Assembly (NCBI GenBank): GCA_029532625.1
Contig: JARFXM010000006.1
Coordinates: 2,976,001-3,040,000 of the forward strand
Direction of reading: 5' to 3'
DNA length: 64,000 nt
Source: Lomentospora prolificans
Taxonomy: Eukaryota; Ascomycota; Sordariomycetes; Microascales; Microascaceae
A program made the position numbers and the translations under genes. The notes below the pieces were generated by a model. That model was not told the DNA's origin. It did not search any database and worked only from the letters and a program-made list of their open reading frames with translations. Every line of letters starts with the position of its first letter. Position 1 is the first letter of the stretch. Of the stretch, positions 1-10,136 are shown in pieces.

Positions 1-58
1 CGGAGAGGCGAAATGGGAAGGAGAAGAGGATGATGACGACGACGAGGCTGTCGCATGA
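1..58 (+). CDS. 3' end of an unidentified gene, acidic C-terminus (partial)
   Basis: A frame open from base 2 encodes about 18 residues, rich in Glu and Asp with a run of five Asp, and stops at TGA 56-58. The sequence after it becomes AT-rich, as expected for a 3' untranslated region. It converges on the polymerase gene that ends at 232. The rest of the gene lies outside the window, so no function can be given. The fragment is short enough that this could be chance. Confidence 0.35.
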   Translation, partial: GEAKWEGEEDDDDDEAVA

Positions 59-231
59 GGTCATCAAACTTTTGCCTTTGTATGTTGTGGAAACGCTTTT
101 TGTTTCTCTATGTTGTATACATTTGTTTTTGAGATATATATATTGAAAAATTCAGAATTCCATATCCTTCCAAACTCCGGGCTATGCTACAGAATGTCAT
201 AGAATCATGATCCGCCTTCGTACTCGCCCCC

Positions 232-2373
232 TCATCCAAAACGTAACTTCATCTGCCGCGGGTCGTCACCCCTCGACTTCTTTCGTTCCTTCTCTGGCGC
301 CGAGCCAGCACTTGGCCTCCCGCGCCTCTTTTTGGGCACGGAATCCAATGAAGTCCTCACGGTAGGTTCTAGCTCCGGGGGCGTCGGCGTACCGTCCTGC
401 ACGGCATCGCGGATGGTCTGCCGCGAGAGACACAGGTCAATGTGTTGGTTGAACCGGCGTTCGTCCGCCGGCTGCGGCCTTGCGCACACGGGGCAATCCC
501 AAAGCTCAGCCGCGTCACCCTCTTCTTGGGCCGTTGGTTCGGGAGGCCCCTCTTCTTTTGGATGGTTGGCCGATTCGGCGACGGGCGTGTCAGGGTCATC
601 CTCGGGCCACTTTTCCCAGCCGTCGGAGTCGAGCTCCGGCATATGCTTTTTCCTCTGGGCAGGGTCCTCATCTGACCTCGCGCGTAATCCGAAGAAAGCC
701 ATGGTGTCGGGTTTCTTGGAGGAAACGAGGTGGGTGCACCGCACGCCCATGAGACGGATACAAAAGCCGTCCTTGGCGCCGGCGGGACTGGCCTTGACCT
801 CCTCCTCCAGCTTGGCGAGCATAGGGAGGGCGAGGTTGTAGAGGTCGTCAGCTTTGTGGACGAGTTTGTGGGCCACGACTTGGCGGGTGAGGACCTCGAA
901 GGTGTGCAGCTTGACCTTGAGGACGACGGTGCGGCCCTTGACGCCGGCCTTTTCGAGCTCCGTTTCGAGGTCGTCAGTTGTTTTCCTTAGGCGGTCGCGC
1001 AGCTCGGTGGGGTCGGAGATGGCCTTGAAGGTTCGCTCGGTGCCGACGCTTTTGCGCTCGTACTCCTCCGCCGGCTGGATTTTCGTCCTTCCTAGCCCGA
1101 GGCACGCATGCATGAGAAACGAGTACGTTTTATCTCCAAACAAGGGCTTTACAATCTCCCTCTTCTCGTACACATCCCCCAATGTCGCGATTCCAACGGC
1201 CGCCAGCTCCCTCTCCATCACCCTCCCAATGCCCATCAACTTCCTCGTCGGCAGGTCCCGGATAAACTTCATGATGGCGCCCCTCTCATTCGGCAACACG
1301 TATTGCCCGTTTGGCTTATTAATGTTGGAGCAGATCTTGGCGAGGCGCGCGTTGGGCGCGATCCCCGCGGACACTGTGACGTGGGTGCGCTCGTGGATCT
1401 CGCGCCGCATCTGGGCGACTACGTCGGCTGGGTTGGCGGGCTCGCCCGTGTCTGGGTCCGGGTGCGAGACGCAGTAGGCGGTGACGTTGAGGTAGGCTTC
1501 GTCGATGGAGGCGCTCTCGAAGCGGGGATCGTAGTCGGCGAAGATGTCGCGGACCTCGGCGGCTTTGGCGCGGTATTTCTCGTGGTTGTTGGGGATGAGG
1601 ATGAGGTGGGGACAGAGTTTCATGGCTACGAAGGAAGCCATTCCGGAGCGGACGCCGAAGCGGCGGGCGTGGTAGTTGCATGTGGTGAGGACTCCTTTGC
1701 CCTGTGTTTTTGTTTTTAAGTTAGATTCGACTCGAATTCCCTGGTCCTTATTCGATTTACGTGCTCTGTTGACCGGGAGAGGGACGTACAACTGCAAAGG
1801 GGACTTCCTTGAGCTCCGGTCTATCCAATTCCTCCACTGCCGCGAAAAAAGCATCACAGTCTACGTGGACAATGTACTGCGACAAGTCCCTGGTGAGCTC
1901 GAGCTGCTCGAGGTAGGCGTCTGCCTCGCGGCGGGCGCGGGCAAGCTCGGGGGTGGAGAGGCGCTCTTTGTGCGCTAGGATACCGTCGATCTTTTCAGTG
2001 AGGAGCTTGTCGCGGGCTTCTTCGCGATTGAAGAACTTGGAGCCACGGGAGGCATTGTAGATGATCTCGGCGACCTAAAACAGGGGTTAAATTTTTTTTG
2101 CGAGCAGAGAGAGACTTGTAAGACTGGGGCTACCTTTGTTTGGTTGACGGAGTCTTGACCGGCTTTTGTGAGGCTGGGCCCGAGGAGCTGGTATTTGAGG
2201 GTATCGTGGGTTCCCTCAGCCTCCGTGTTAGGTTTGGGTTCAGGGATATTCTCCTCGCTCTCTGTATTGTCGGGTTCTTCGGTTTGGTCGGGAATGGAAG
2301 GGTCTGCGTCAAGCAAGTCAAGTGGCTCGAGGCCGTCTGACCCGGCTTCTTCAAGCGCCGCGGCGGTGCCCAT
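232..2373 (-). CDS. DNA polymerase kappa-type Y-family translesion polymerase
   Basis: Exons on the minus strand are 2373-2134, 2074-1790 and 1701-232, giving 664 residues. Both introns have GT-AG ends. The palm carries the Y-family metal-binding motifs: VDCDAFFA near residues 151-158 and SIDEAY near 238-245. The N-terminal extension with KVAEIIYNASRGSKFF is the pol kappa N-clasp type. Little-finger sequence follows. A UBZ4-like zinc finger (CPVC, then H and C) lies near residues 578-599, and a basic tail ends in QMKLRFG, which resembles a PIP box for PCNA. The known role of the family is error-prone bypass of bulky minor-groove lesions in the nucleus. No in-frame ATG lies upstream of 2373, although the frame is open to 2517. 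Known from the family: human POLK has two UBZ fingers; only one is visible here. Confidence 0.93.
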
Positions 2374-2764
2374 AGCTTGCGAAGAATCCAGGCATTTCAC
2401 GGAAGGAGTTTCAGAAGCAAGGGGACGGGTCTTGAAATGAGAGACGCGACTGTAGAGGTGTTTTGGCAGGGATGCGTTTGGACGAGGGGAAGAATCAGAC
2501 GCGAGGGAAACACGAGGTCATGTGACTCGCCAGAGCGTTCAAGCCTGGCTCAGTAATCAGAGACCACTGGTCACCACAGTATTTCTTAACCACTAGGTCA
2601 TGACGATGGACAGATGACAGTCAAAGGAAAGTTCAGGGTCTATATCTAGATGCTTTCCTCACATGGGAGTTAGGTTGTTATCACTCCTTTGGTGAGTGAA
2701 GGCTTGAAGCATCTGGATAACCCCACATGATCTGAATGAGCTCCTCAGTGTTGGTCCTTTCGAA

Positions 2765-3191
2765 TCAACTCTCTGCCGATTGTTGGGCTTGCCTCTCTTT
2801 TCTCTGTATCCTCCCTTTCTGTATAGCTGCCTTCTTTGCCTTTCGAATCTTGGCTTTGGCATGTCGGTACGCAATGTCGTAGCCTGCTCGGGTTATCTGA
2901 TTGGTAAGGAGACCATACGCATGCTTAATCTGTGAAAAGAAATAAAATGGTCATATGAGTAAACAAGACTTTATCTTTTTCTCCCTCGCTTCGTACCAGG
3001 TCTGCTCCGAGGATGGAGGATGGCGTGGCGCTTACCTCTTCAAGCCGGTCATTGGCCGTGGGATCCCCTCGAGCCTTGCTCTTCTCCGCCTTTCTCACAA
3101 GCTTCCGATATCTCTGCTTCATGTGTGAAGCATCCGCGTCTATGGCGATGCCGAGAATGGCGTAGTAATCCGTAAATATTACTCGGTCCAT
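2765..3191 (-). CDS. Small J-domain-like protein lacking HPD
   Basis: Exons are 3191-3036 and 2929-2765, joined across a GTAAGC...CACAG intron, giving 106 residues. Residues 8-75 follow the J-domain plan: DYYAILGI in helix I, a basic helix II (MKQRYRKLVRKAEK), and a helix III ending RLEEIKHAYGLLTNQITRAGYDIAY. The HPD tripeptide that normally joins helices II and III and stimulates Hsp70 ATPase is absent, because the segment after RKLVRKA reads EKSKARGDP. A lysine-rich, probably helical tail follows (AKAKIRKAKKAAIQKG). No signal peptide or membrane segment is seen. It may be a J-like protein that binds partners without activating Hsp70. That function is inference; the fold assignment is fairly good. 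Confidence 0.72.
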
Positions 3192-3562
3192 TTTTGAGCA
3201 GATCGTCGTGGGGTTTGGCTACATCAGGTCGTGGAGGAATCGCCAGCGGTAGCTGTGCTGTTTTATTCGGAAAACGAGGTGGCCATCGAGATATGTTTGA
3301 GTCTGGACGTCTAAACCACGAAATGGGCGTCGCCTCCTCCTTGATGGAAGAATTGGTCGTGGCAGGTACGTCCCGCGCCTTGAAACATCTATATTGGACT
3401 TCTCTTCGGCTGAGACTGAGACGAACACACATGCGTCTTGCGGATCGTGGCTTCCTCGTTTTGTTACGGATTTTTATTTTCATCTTTTTTACTTTTCAGA
3501 TATTTTTGCCGTCTACCCAGAGTACTCGGCTCTGCGTCTTATTACATCCCACCCCGTTTCTC

Positions 3563-4225
3563 TCAAGCCTTCTTCTTTCCATGCCTCTTGTGCGCTCCCG
3601 GCACCGTCCTCACCGAAATATCAAAGTTCTCGCCGTTACTTGAAACCGCATGAACGACCACATCCTCCCCATACTCCCACTTCCCAGTCATATCATTCTC
3701 ATCCCTCTCGTCATACTCTTCATAGTCCGACTTATTCAACAACCCCTTAGCCGCAATCATAGCGTCCGCCCTCCGCACATACGTCCCCTGCACTTCCGTC
3801 GTCTGCTCCGCCCCATTGCGATCCTTGTTGTAATCTATCTGCGTCTGCAGCACATAATGCAAGTGGTCGCTGCCCGGCGGCAGCTTCGGCTCATCGTTCT
3901 CACCCGTCGGGAGCTTCTCCGTGTTAGGTTTCGTGTCGAGGCTGACATTGAACACTTGGCCCGCGGGAGCTTTGGCATGGACGATGACGCCGTCGCCGTG
4001 GGTCCATTCAGTGCCCGAGGCTGAGGAAGCTTCTTCGTAGGTGGAGAAGTCGTCCTTTTCGTACCCGAGCTCTCGGAGGGCGCGCTTGGAAAACGATTTG
4101 GCGCCGGGTAGGCTGGTGTGGGTTCCGAGCACGTAGGTGGACTGGGTGCCGCCGGATTTGTCAACGTGGTAGTCGATGACAGTGAGGAGGGTATGGAAGA
4201 GGGTGTCTGAGGTGGCTTGTGTCAT
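3563..4225 (-). CDS. Hypothetical protein with two tandem copies of one domain
   Basis: A single-exon frame of 220 residues from ATG 4225. I do not recognise a named family. Residues 11-100 and 123-211 align as a duplication. Each begins with a strand of the type LxTxIDYxxDKxG, has YV(L/R)GTHT or GTYVRRADA, then an alanine-rich helix (GAKSFSKRALRELGY / AMIAAKGLLNKSDYEEY). Each then has W(T/E)(H/Y)G(D/E)xVxVHA and finally a strand FxxSxxTxP. The linker at 101-120 is polar, and the C-terminus is basic (KRHGKKKA). No signal peptide or membrane segment is present, so a cytosolic or nuclear location is likely. Clean frame, sensible composition and internal homology support a real gene. Confidence 0.75.
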   Translation of the reverse strand: MTQATSDTLFHTLLTVIDYHVDKSGGTQSTYVLGTHTSLPGAKSFSKRALRELGYEKDDFSTYEEASSASGTEWTHGDGVIVHAKAPAGQVFNVSLDTKPNTEKLPTGENDEPKLPPGSDHLHYVLQTQIDYNKDRNGAEQTTEVQGTYVRRADAMIAAKGLLNKSDYEEYDERDENDMTGKWEYGEDVVVHAVSSNGENFDISVRTVPGAHKRHGKKKA

Positions 4226-5213
4226 GATGAATGGTATTTTTTAGAGATTCGACAATGTGATGCGTATAGATTAAGGTAACCGTGGTGGTCAGGCTTGAGA
4301 GACGGGCTGGGGATGGGTGGCCATTCTTATAATCGGAGCTTTTGTATGGCGGGCTCTGATTCAAAAAAGCTCGTTTATCACGTTCAGCTGTGTCTGATCA
4401 GTGGTGTGATCAAGCAATTAAGTTTCGTTATCGGCGCCCTTGCTGCACTACAAGCCCCAAAAGCTCGGCCATAGCTCGTAGCTATTTTGCGCACGCGGCT
4501 CGACTCTAGAATCATGAGATTGAATTAAACCCTTCCTCGCGTATTGTCAAGTCGGTGGAGCGCACCGGAGCCACGACCGGGGATGTGGAGAGAGTGACGG
4601 CTGCGGATGAAGCGGGGAACTTGGCGCAAGTCACGGAACCACGTCCGATTACGACCTCTCACCTGCTCATCAGACCACTTCACGCAGGTCCGTCCCACCT
4701 GTTCAATTGATTTAAACTATTGGCGGCTAGGATCCAACGGTGGATGGGTATACTTTGCCTAAGCTGATGTAGTCACGGGAAGTGTCTCGTTACCGCAACC
4801 TACACTGATCTCGTGAGGTACAGAGTCAACGGGCCACCCCATGCGGTGTTTTCAAGACATTATTATTATTCCGCCCGGAGGTGGAAATGTATAGCTAGCT
4901 ATCTAGGGGGAGGTGGTATCAATATATATATAAAAAAAGAAACATTTCAGTAAAATGCATCAAGATATGCCGTAAAGAGTTGTCGAAGAGAGTGTGTTCA
5001 AACAAAGTGTAGTCGAAATGGAGGGCGATGTCCCCGAAGACGAGGCCACCGCATTTCCGCCGCCGAAAACCCCGAAATGCGCCAAACTGCCGAGTGAGTG
5101 CGTGTTCTTCGTAGAAGCTTCTTTTTATAAGTCCCATAATTCCCATCGATCCTCATCATCCATCTTTACTTTTCCGGCGCACCTTGCTACTCGGTCCTTT
5201 CCACTTCGCGCCC
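4226..5213. other. Intergenic, no gene seen
   Basis: About 1 kb between the 5' end of the duplicated-domain gene and the 3' end of the PAN-like gene. It presumably holds the promoter of the former. Frames on both strands are short and show no family features. AT-rich patches lie at 4858-4945. I see no RNA gene. Confidence 0.6.
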
Positions 5214-6453
5214 CTACTCTTGCTGCAAAAGAGCAAAGGTCCAGTTCTGTCGCGCCACGTGCTTCAGCCCAATCGTCCCCTTGAGCCAACATCGAAACTT
5301 TTCGTCCTTGTCGCCCTCGATGAAGCCCCAGCCGCACCCCTGACAAGCGGCCACGTCGGCGCAGCTGCCGATGCACTCTTCCATGCTGGAGGCGCGCACC
5401 TCGCCCAGCTCCTGGGTGCCTTCGGTGTAATCGATGGCGCAGAAGACGAGGAAGGACTTGTCTGAGCCGGGAACGTTGTATGCGGATCGGTCAGACTTGG
5501 GACAGGATATCGCTTCAGACGTAGGTTGGGTGGAGATGACAAATGGTGAGGTGGTGGTTGCTGAGGGCGAGGTTGGGGTCGTTGTCGTCGCTCTGCGGAG
5601 ACATTGTTAGTATAAGTGGTAAGGTGGAAGTGATAGTTGGAGGACACATTGAGGAGTATACGTACGCTTCAGCCTCGCCATCGCTTGGCTTGGACTTGCT
5701 CCCAAGCCCTACGCCTAAGCCCGCGCCGAGACCCGCGAGGATCAGAATAGCAACCACTACTAGAATCCATATCGCCACCCTTGACAGCCCGCAGCACCCC
5801 CCCGCCCCTGCCCCTCTTCTCCTCTCACCCTCCTCATCGCTATCCTCCTCATCAACTCCTCCTGCTTGCGCCGGTCGTTCAATATAGGGAACGCCAACCG
5901 CTGCAAGCGAAAATCTCGCCCGCCTCGACACCCTAGAGGCTCTCTTGCTCCATCTTCCCTTCTCCTCTCCCTCGAACCTGGTTGCAACTTCGAGAGACCT
6001 CTCGGACGGCGTAGGCGTAGGCTCCCGGTAAAACGTGAACTGCGACGGGTGCTCGTCATCAGGCCTGAACACGTCCCCCGCCTTGACCTCCGGTAGCGAT
6101 TTCGGGTCCCGTCCCCGGCCCTTCTCCTCCGCGATTAACCCTTGTCTTTGCTGCGGCGCCAGTCTTACTTCCTGCGCTAGGTTTTTCTTGCCCGAGATCG
6201 CGGGGCGGCCGGCGGCTTGGCCCAGCGTGCGGGGTGATATCCGTTGGGCCTCGAAGGAACTGAATTTGGGACGATCTTTCGCCGCGGCGCTCGGCGGCCT
6301 CGCCGGTGTCGAGCCTGACGGGGAGAAGACTGAAGTTGGAGAGGGCGAGGGCGTAGTGCGGCTGGGTGGTCGCTTGCCGGCGGAAGGAAAGTCGGATTCA
6401 GTAACAGAACCGATGTAGGTGCCCCCGGACGAGGTGCTTCGTGTCCGGTCCAT
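5214..6453 (-). CDS. Single-pass membrane protein with C-terminal PAN/Apple-like domain
   Basis: Exons are 6453-5666 and 5592-5214, with donor GTACGT and acceptor CGCAG, giving 388 residues. Residues 1-220 are polar, Ser/Pro-rich and probably disordered and cytosolic. A basic and then acidic stretch precedes a CC pair and one transmembrane helix near 226-250 (VAIWILVVVAILILAGLGAG). After a Thr/Ser/Pro-rich stalk comes a cysteine-containing module: CPKSD, FLVFCAIDY, SSMEECIGSC, CQGCGWGFIE, CWLKG. This spacing resembles the PAN_4/Apple fold, an extracellular protein- or carbohydrate-binding module. There is no N-terminal signal peptide, so the helix would act as signal-anchor. The splice joins GC to A and restores the cysteine frame, which strongly supports the model. 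Ligand unknown. Confidence 0.82.
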
Positions 6454-7764
6454 TCGAAAAGAGAGATTAATGAGCGTGATATTATGTAGGCGATTATGTG
6501 TGGTTTTTTTTTGAGAGAGAAGGGGGATTATCTGCTTTGTTCCATTGTCGGAAAAAGGGGAGATGAATATCGCGAGGAATTGATCAATTTGCGCGCGATT
6601 TGAGTAAAAGGCGGAGGTGGCAATCTAAGGGCAGCAAAAAGCAATATCCTGTTTTATTGCCCCCCTTTTGACTCGCGTGTAAATGTATCGCGGGATGATG
6701 CAGAACCCGCGATCGCGATTGAATTCACGATATCCCAAAACGACGGAAACCGTGGAGAAGGGATCCACGACGATGTCGTCAAACGAAAGAAACCCAAGGA
6801 AACGAAATAAACACACACCCACGCACACAGTAAAAAGGGGAGGAGTAAAAAGAGCAGGTGGAGGAGAAGAAGAGAGCAGGACCACGGGAACAGGGAGATT
6901 GGGAGCCATGGCACAAGGAAACCGGGGTTACTCTATGGGTCGCGAACCCGTTGACGTCCAACACGGGTAGAGTAAGATTACACATGCTTATTCCGGTAAG
7001 GGGCCAGTGCGGTCGGAGGGTTGTAGCGCTGGCTGCTGGGTCGGGCCCCATCAGTTGATCGCCCCGTTCGCTAATAGCGGTACCATGTGGTGAAGAATAG
7101 GGCAGCCATCGCCCAACAGGCGTGTTTTAGCGGGTTGCTGAGCGGGCTGAACCAGTGGCTTGGGAGGTCAGCTTCGGGGGGACCAGGAGATCACTGCCCT
7201 GGGCTCAAGTACTATAGTGTACCTTCGTAGTATGTTCCATTTTACTTCGTACCCACGCAATGGAAGTGCACAAGCCAGGCTCGTGGGCCGTTGATGGATG
7301 GGGAGCCCGGGGGGGTTTGACCTGGAAAGGGAATAGACCCTGGCTGAGATCCCTGTCTAGTGGTATTGGAGTGTTGGGTTTAATACGACGTTGGTAGGAA
7401 GATTGTGATGGCAACCTAGAATTTTGAACCACGCCAAATCAATTGATTCCAATGTTGTTTCTGAGGCCCCGTCGACTGGCGGAGATGGGTGACTAATCAA
7501 AAGCGACCACACTTCTAAGGTTCAGGATCCTGTTGTGATTGTACTTGTACAATATATATGTAATATTCCATCTGCCGAGCTCATCTTGCTCTCGAGTCCA
7601 TCTTACATGAGATGGCTTTTTCTCTTACTCTGTATTTTTCTAAACAGGGCAAAATCAATTCCGCAGTGAAAAACAGCACGGCTAACGTTAGGAATTTTTA
7701 TGATGCATTGTGTTTCATGTTCGGGTTCAATAGACTCGATGCTGGCACCCTCACAACCTGCTCA
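6454..7764. other. Intergenic, no gene seen
   Basis: About 1.3 kb upstream of the PAN-like gene. It contains pyrimidine/purine-biased tracts (6480-6560 and 6780-6900) of the sort common in fungal promoters. No frame on either strand has recognisable protein features. Confidence 0.55.
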
Positions 7765-8213
7765 GCTGAGGTGCAAAACATCAAGGAGCGAGTGGGGAGT
7801 ATGAGATTGAGAATGCGCGCCAACAAGCCTTGGAGGACGGTCACCGCTGGCTATGGGTCGACACAAGCTACATCGACAAAGGAAATTCAGTCAAGCTAAA
7901 TGAGGCCAGCAATCCCATGTATTGGTGGTTCAAGAAAGCTCGTGTCCGTTATATCCATCTTTACCCATATGGCTTCATATGCTGAAGAAGGGTGCGCAGC
8001 GGAAGCCAGCGAGTTTCGGAAAAGCGAGTGGTTCAATACGGAATTGGACCATGCAATAGCCAGCCAAATGCCCTAGCGCGGGTTCGTTGCGAACGACGAC
8101 GCGTGGAGATATGGCCTACTGTCTTCTAGAGGCGTAAGACTCTCACTCTGTAATTGCATGCTCGCCAATAGGACGGGCTACACGAAGATGGAGGATCTTT
8201 CCTACTACGGTTG
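7765..8213 (+). pseudogene. Degraded heterokaryon-incompatibility (HET) domain gene
   Basis: Translated pieces in successive frames match the HET-domain order. AEVQNIKERVGS sits in one frame (7765-7799). Directly adjoining in another frame is YEIENARQQALEDGHRWLWVDT, followed by IDKGNSVKLNEASNPMYWWF and KARVRYIHLYP, and this frame ends at a TGA near 7973. A third stretch reads SEFRKSEWFN, which resembles the FxxSxWFxRGWTLQE region. A fourth reads ANRTGYTKMEDLSYYG, matching the xxTTRxEDxAYCLLG region. At least two frameshifts and stops separate them, so no intact protein can be made. Known HET-domain proteins trigger cell death during fusion of unlike hyphae. This copy is a relic. I cannot place its original start or end. 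Confidence 0.7.
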
Positions 8214-9452
8214 GAATGGAGACACCGGGTGCTCACAGGTTGACAATCGTAGGCTCACTCTCCCACCGGATTCGGGGGAGATAGCGCAGGATCACGGGTC
8301 ACCACCCAAAAGAGGTTGCCGACGAGACTCTACTTGCGTAGAGGGAGTCCAGCATTTGTTTCAGGGCTATCAAGCGTTCCGGTCCTGGGAATGGATGCTT
8401 GCAAATAATTTTTGTGGTATAGGTTGCGCCCCGTCAAGCGAGGCACCGATTGAGTGGACATGCAGGAGTCTGCCCCAAACCGACACCTCTTCGGGCTTTT
8501 GTCCACGCAGGTTGCTCAAGCCTTGACATCGCCTCCGGATGGGAAGCTGAACAAGTCGATTCGGTACCATGCAGTCAACCTGGGTGGAAAGGGCAAACGT
8601 CGATTGAACAGAGGGCTCCTTCGGCTTGACGACCGGGCTGAAGCGATTAGGATCGAGAGCGACGATCCTGACGCAGGATGACTCGCTCACACATGAAGGC
8701 CAGAAGAGACGGATCTGTTCGACATACGCGCAATTACACAGCCACCGTGCAACTCTTCTTTGTGAGCCTGCATTTCTTTTTGTGGTTAGATCGAATGCAG
8801 AAGATGGCGATGCACGGCATACTGCCCGGATAGGTTTGTAGTTCCGTCGATGTTCATCAGGCCGGTTGCGAGAGATACGTACCGGTTAAGCCATAGCTCA
8901 CGGGTATGATCTGGCGTGAGGCGATTCGATCCACTCCTCTTGACTGCATATCATCGAAACCCCAAAACTTAGGGGGTTTCGGTTCTAGGTCTTTGACTCT
9001 TGACGATTTTCCACTTTCTTCGTGGAGGCCCGCAGGTTGCACCAATCAGGGCTAACCCGTTCCGGCGCCCGACGACCCCCGATCTTACCCAAAGGGAAAA
9101 TATCTGCCTAGCTCATATTCAACTTCAGCGAAAGACATCAACTCGCCCTGCGACCATGGATTGCATCGAGTTGAAAATAATTCTGTTCTCATTCCGGTTG
9201 CCTAGCCCGAGGCATTGTGCGGGTTGATCGGCATGGGCCGTCTTCCAGGCACCGAGATAGCGAGATACAAAAAGTTCGACGTCAGGACGGAGCAGATGAG
9301 TATTTTTTTCTTCTCCCCTTAGGAAGAAACAAGGCCAACCCAGCCACTCGTCTTTAGATTCCTTCCGAACATATTCATAGAGATCTCTCCAGTTCTCCCA
9401 CACACACGTCACTTCCACACAAATCCATTCGTCCTTCATCATACCCGCAAGC
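8214..9452. other. Intergenic, possible further decay of the HET gene
   Basis: No intact gene. Short open stretches follow the HET relic (for example 8454-8681 and 8626-8841 on the plus strand) but have no family features I recognise. They may be the decayed C-terminal part of the same gene. The last 150 bases are pyrimidine-rich and lead into the Nudix gene. Confidence 0.45.
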
Positions 9453-10136
9453 ATGGCGGACCAGACATCCGCGCTCCCTTTCGCCGTCCCCGCCGGTCTC
9501 GAGCCCTTTGCCGATCCTGTCGCTGTGCTCGTATCCAAAAAATACACATTTTTCCCCCGTCCCATCACCCACTTCATTGCGAGCGCCCTTGTCTTTAATC
9601 CCGAAGGCCGCCTCCTCACCGTGCAGCGCAGCGCCACCGACTTCGGAGCAAACTTGTGGGAGATCCCCGGCGGCTGTGTGGATCCGCACGAAAGCGTTCT
9701 CCAGGGGGCGGCACGTGAGCTTTTCGAGGAGGCGGGGCTCAAGATGGTTTCAGTGCAGTGCGCCGTGGGCCCCAGAGCGGTCCCTCCGGCTGGCGCGGTC
9801 GTGCCAGCCGGTGAGGCGGAGAGGCTCAGCGAACTGGATATAAGCGGCGCCAAGTACGACGCCCGCGCGGGCCAGACGTTTGACGATGGGAATCCCGCCA
9901 AGGACTGGGTCTGGTGTAGGGTGGCGTTTATTGTGGGTGTGGAGGATTGTGGGAAGGTGGTATTGGATCCCGTGGAGCACCAGGCGTATATGTGGCTTAC
10001 AGAAGAGGAGGTGAGGGAGGCTAGAAGGGGGGAGAAGGAGATTGAATTTGCGTCGGAGGAGATGCGGGCGATTATGTTGGAGGCGTTTAGGGTTAAGAGG
10101 ACGGCGGAAGTCGGGAGCGGCGATGTAGAGGCTTGA
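9453..10136 (+). CDS. Nudix hydrolase
   Basis: A single exon of 227 residues from ATG 9453, preceded by a pyrimidine-rich leader. A complete Nudix box lies at residues 74-96, G-x5-E-x7-REL-x-EE-x-GL, with all metal-coordinating glutamates present (E80, E89, E92, E93). Before it are strands typical of the fold, ending LTVQRS...LWEIPGG. After it comes DWVWCRVAFIV and the WLTEEEV segment usual in NTP-pyrophosphatase members. Nudix enzymes cleave nucleoside diphosphates linked to another moiety, and here the substrate cannot be assigned. An insertion at about 104-140, rich in Ala, Pro and Gly, is longer than in minimal Nudix proteins. No targeting signal is evident. Confidence 0.92.
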   Translation: MADQTSALPFAVPAGLEPFADPVAVLVSKKYTFFPRPITHFIASALVFNPEGRLLTVQRSATDFGANLWEIPGGCVDPHESVLQGAARELFEEAGLKMVSVQCAVGPRAVPPAGAVVPAGEAERLSELDISGAKYDARAGQTFDDGNPAKDWVWCRVAFIVGVEDCGKVVLDPVEHQAYMWLTEEEVREARRGEKEIEFASEEMRAIMLEAFRVKRTAEVGSGDVEA

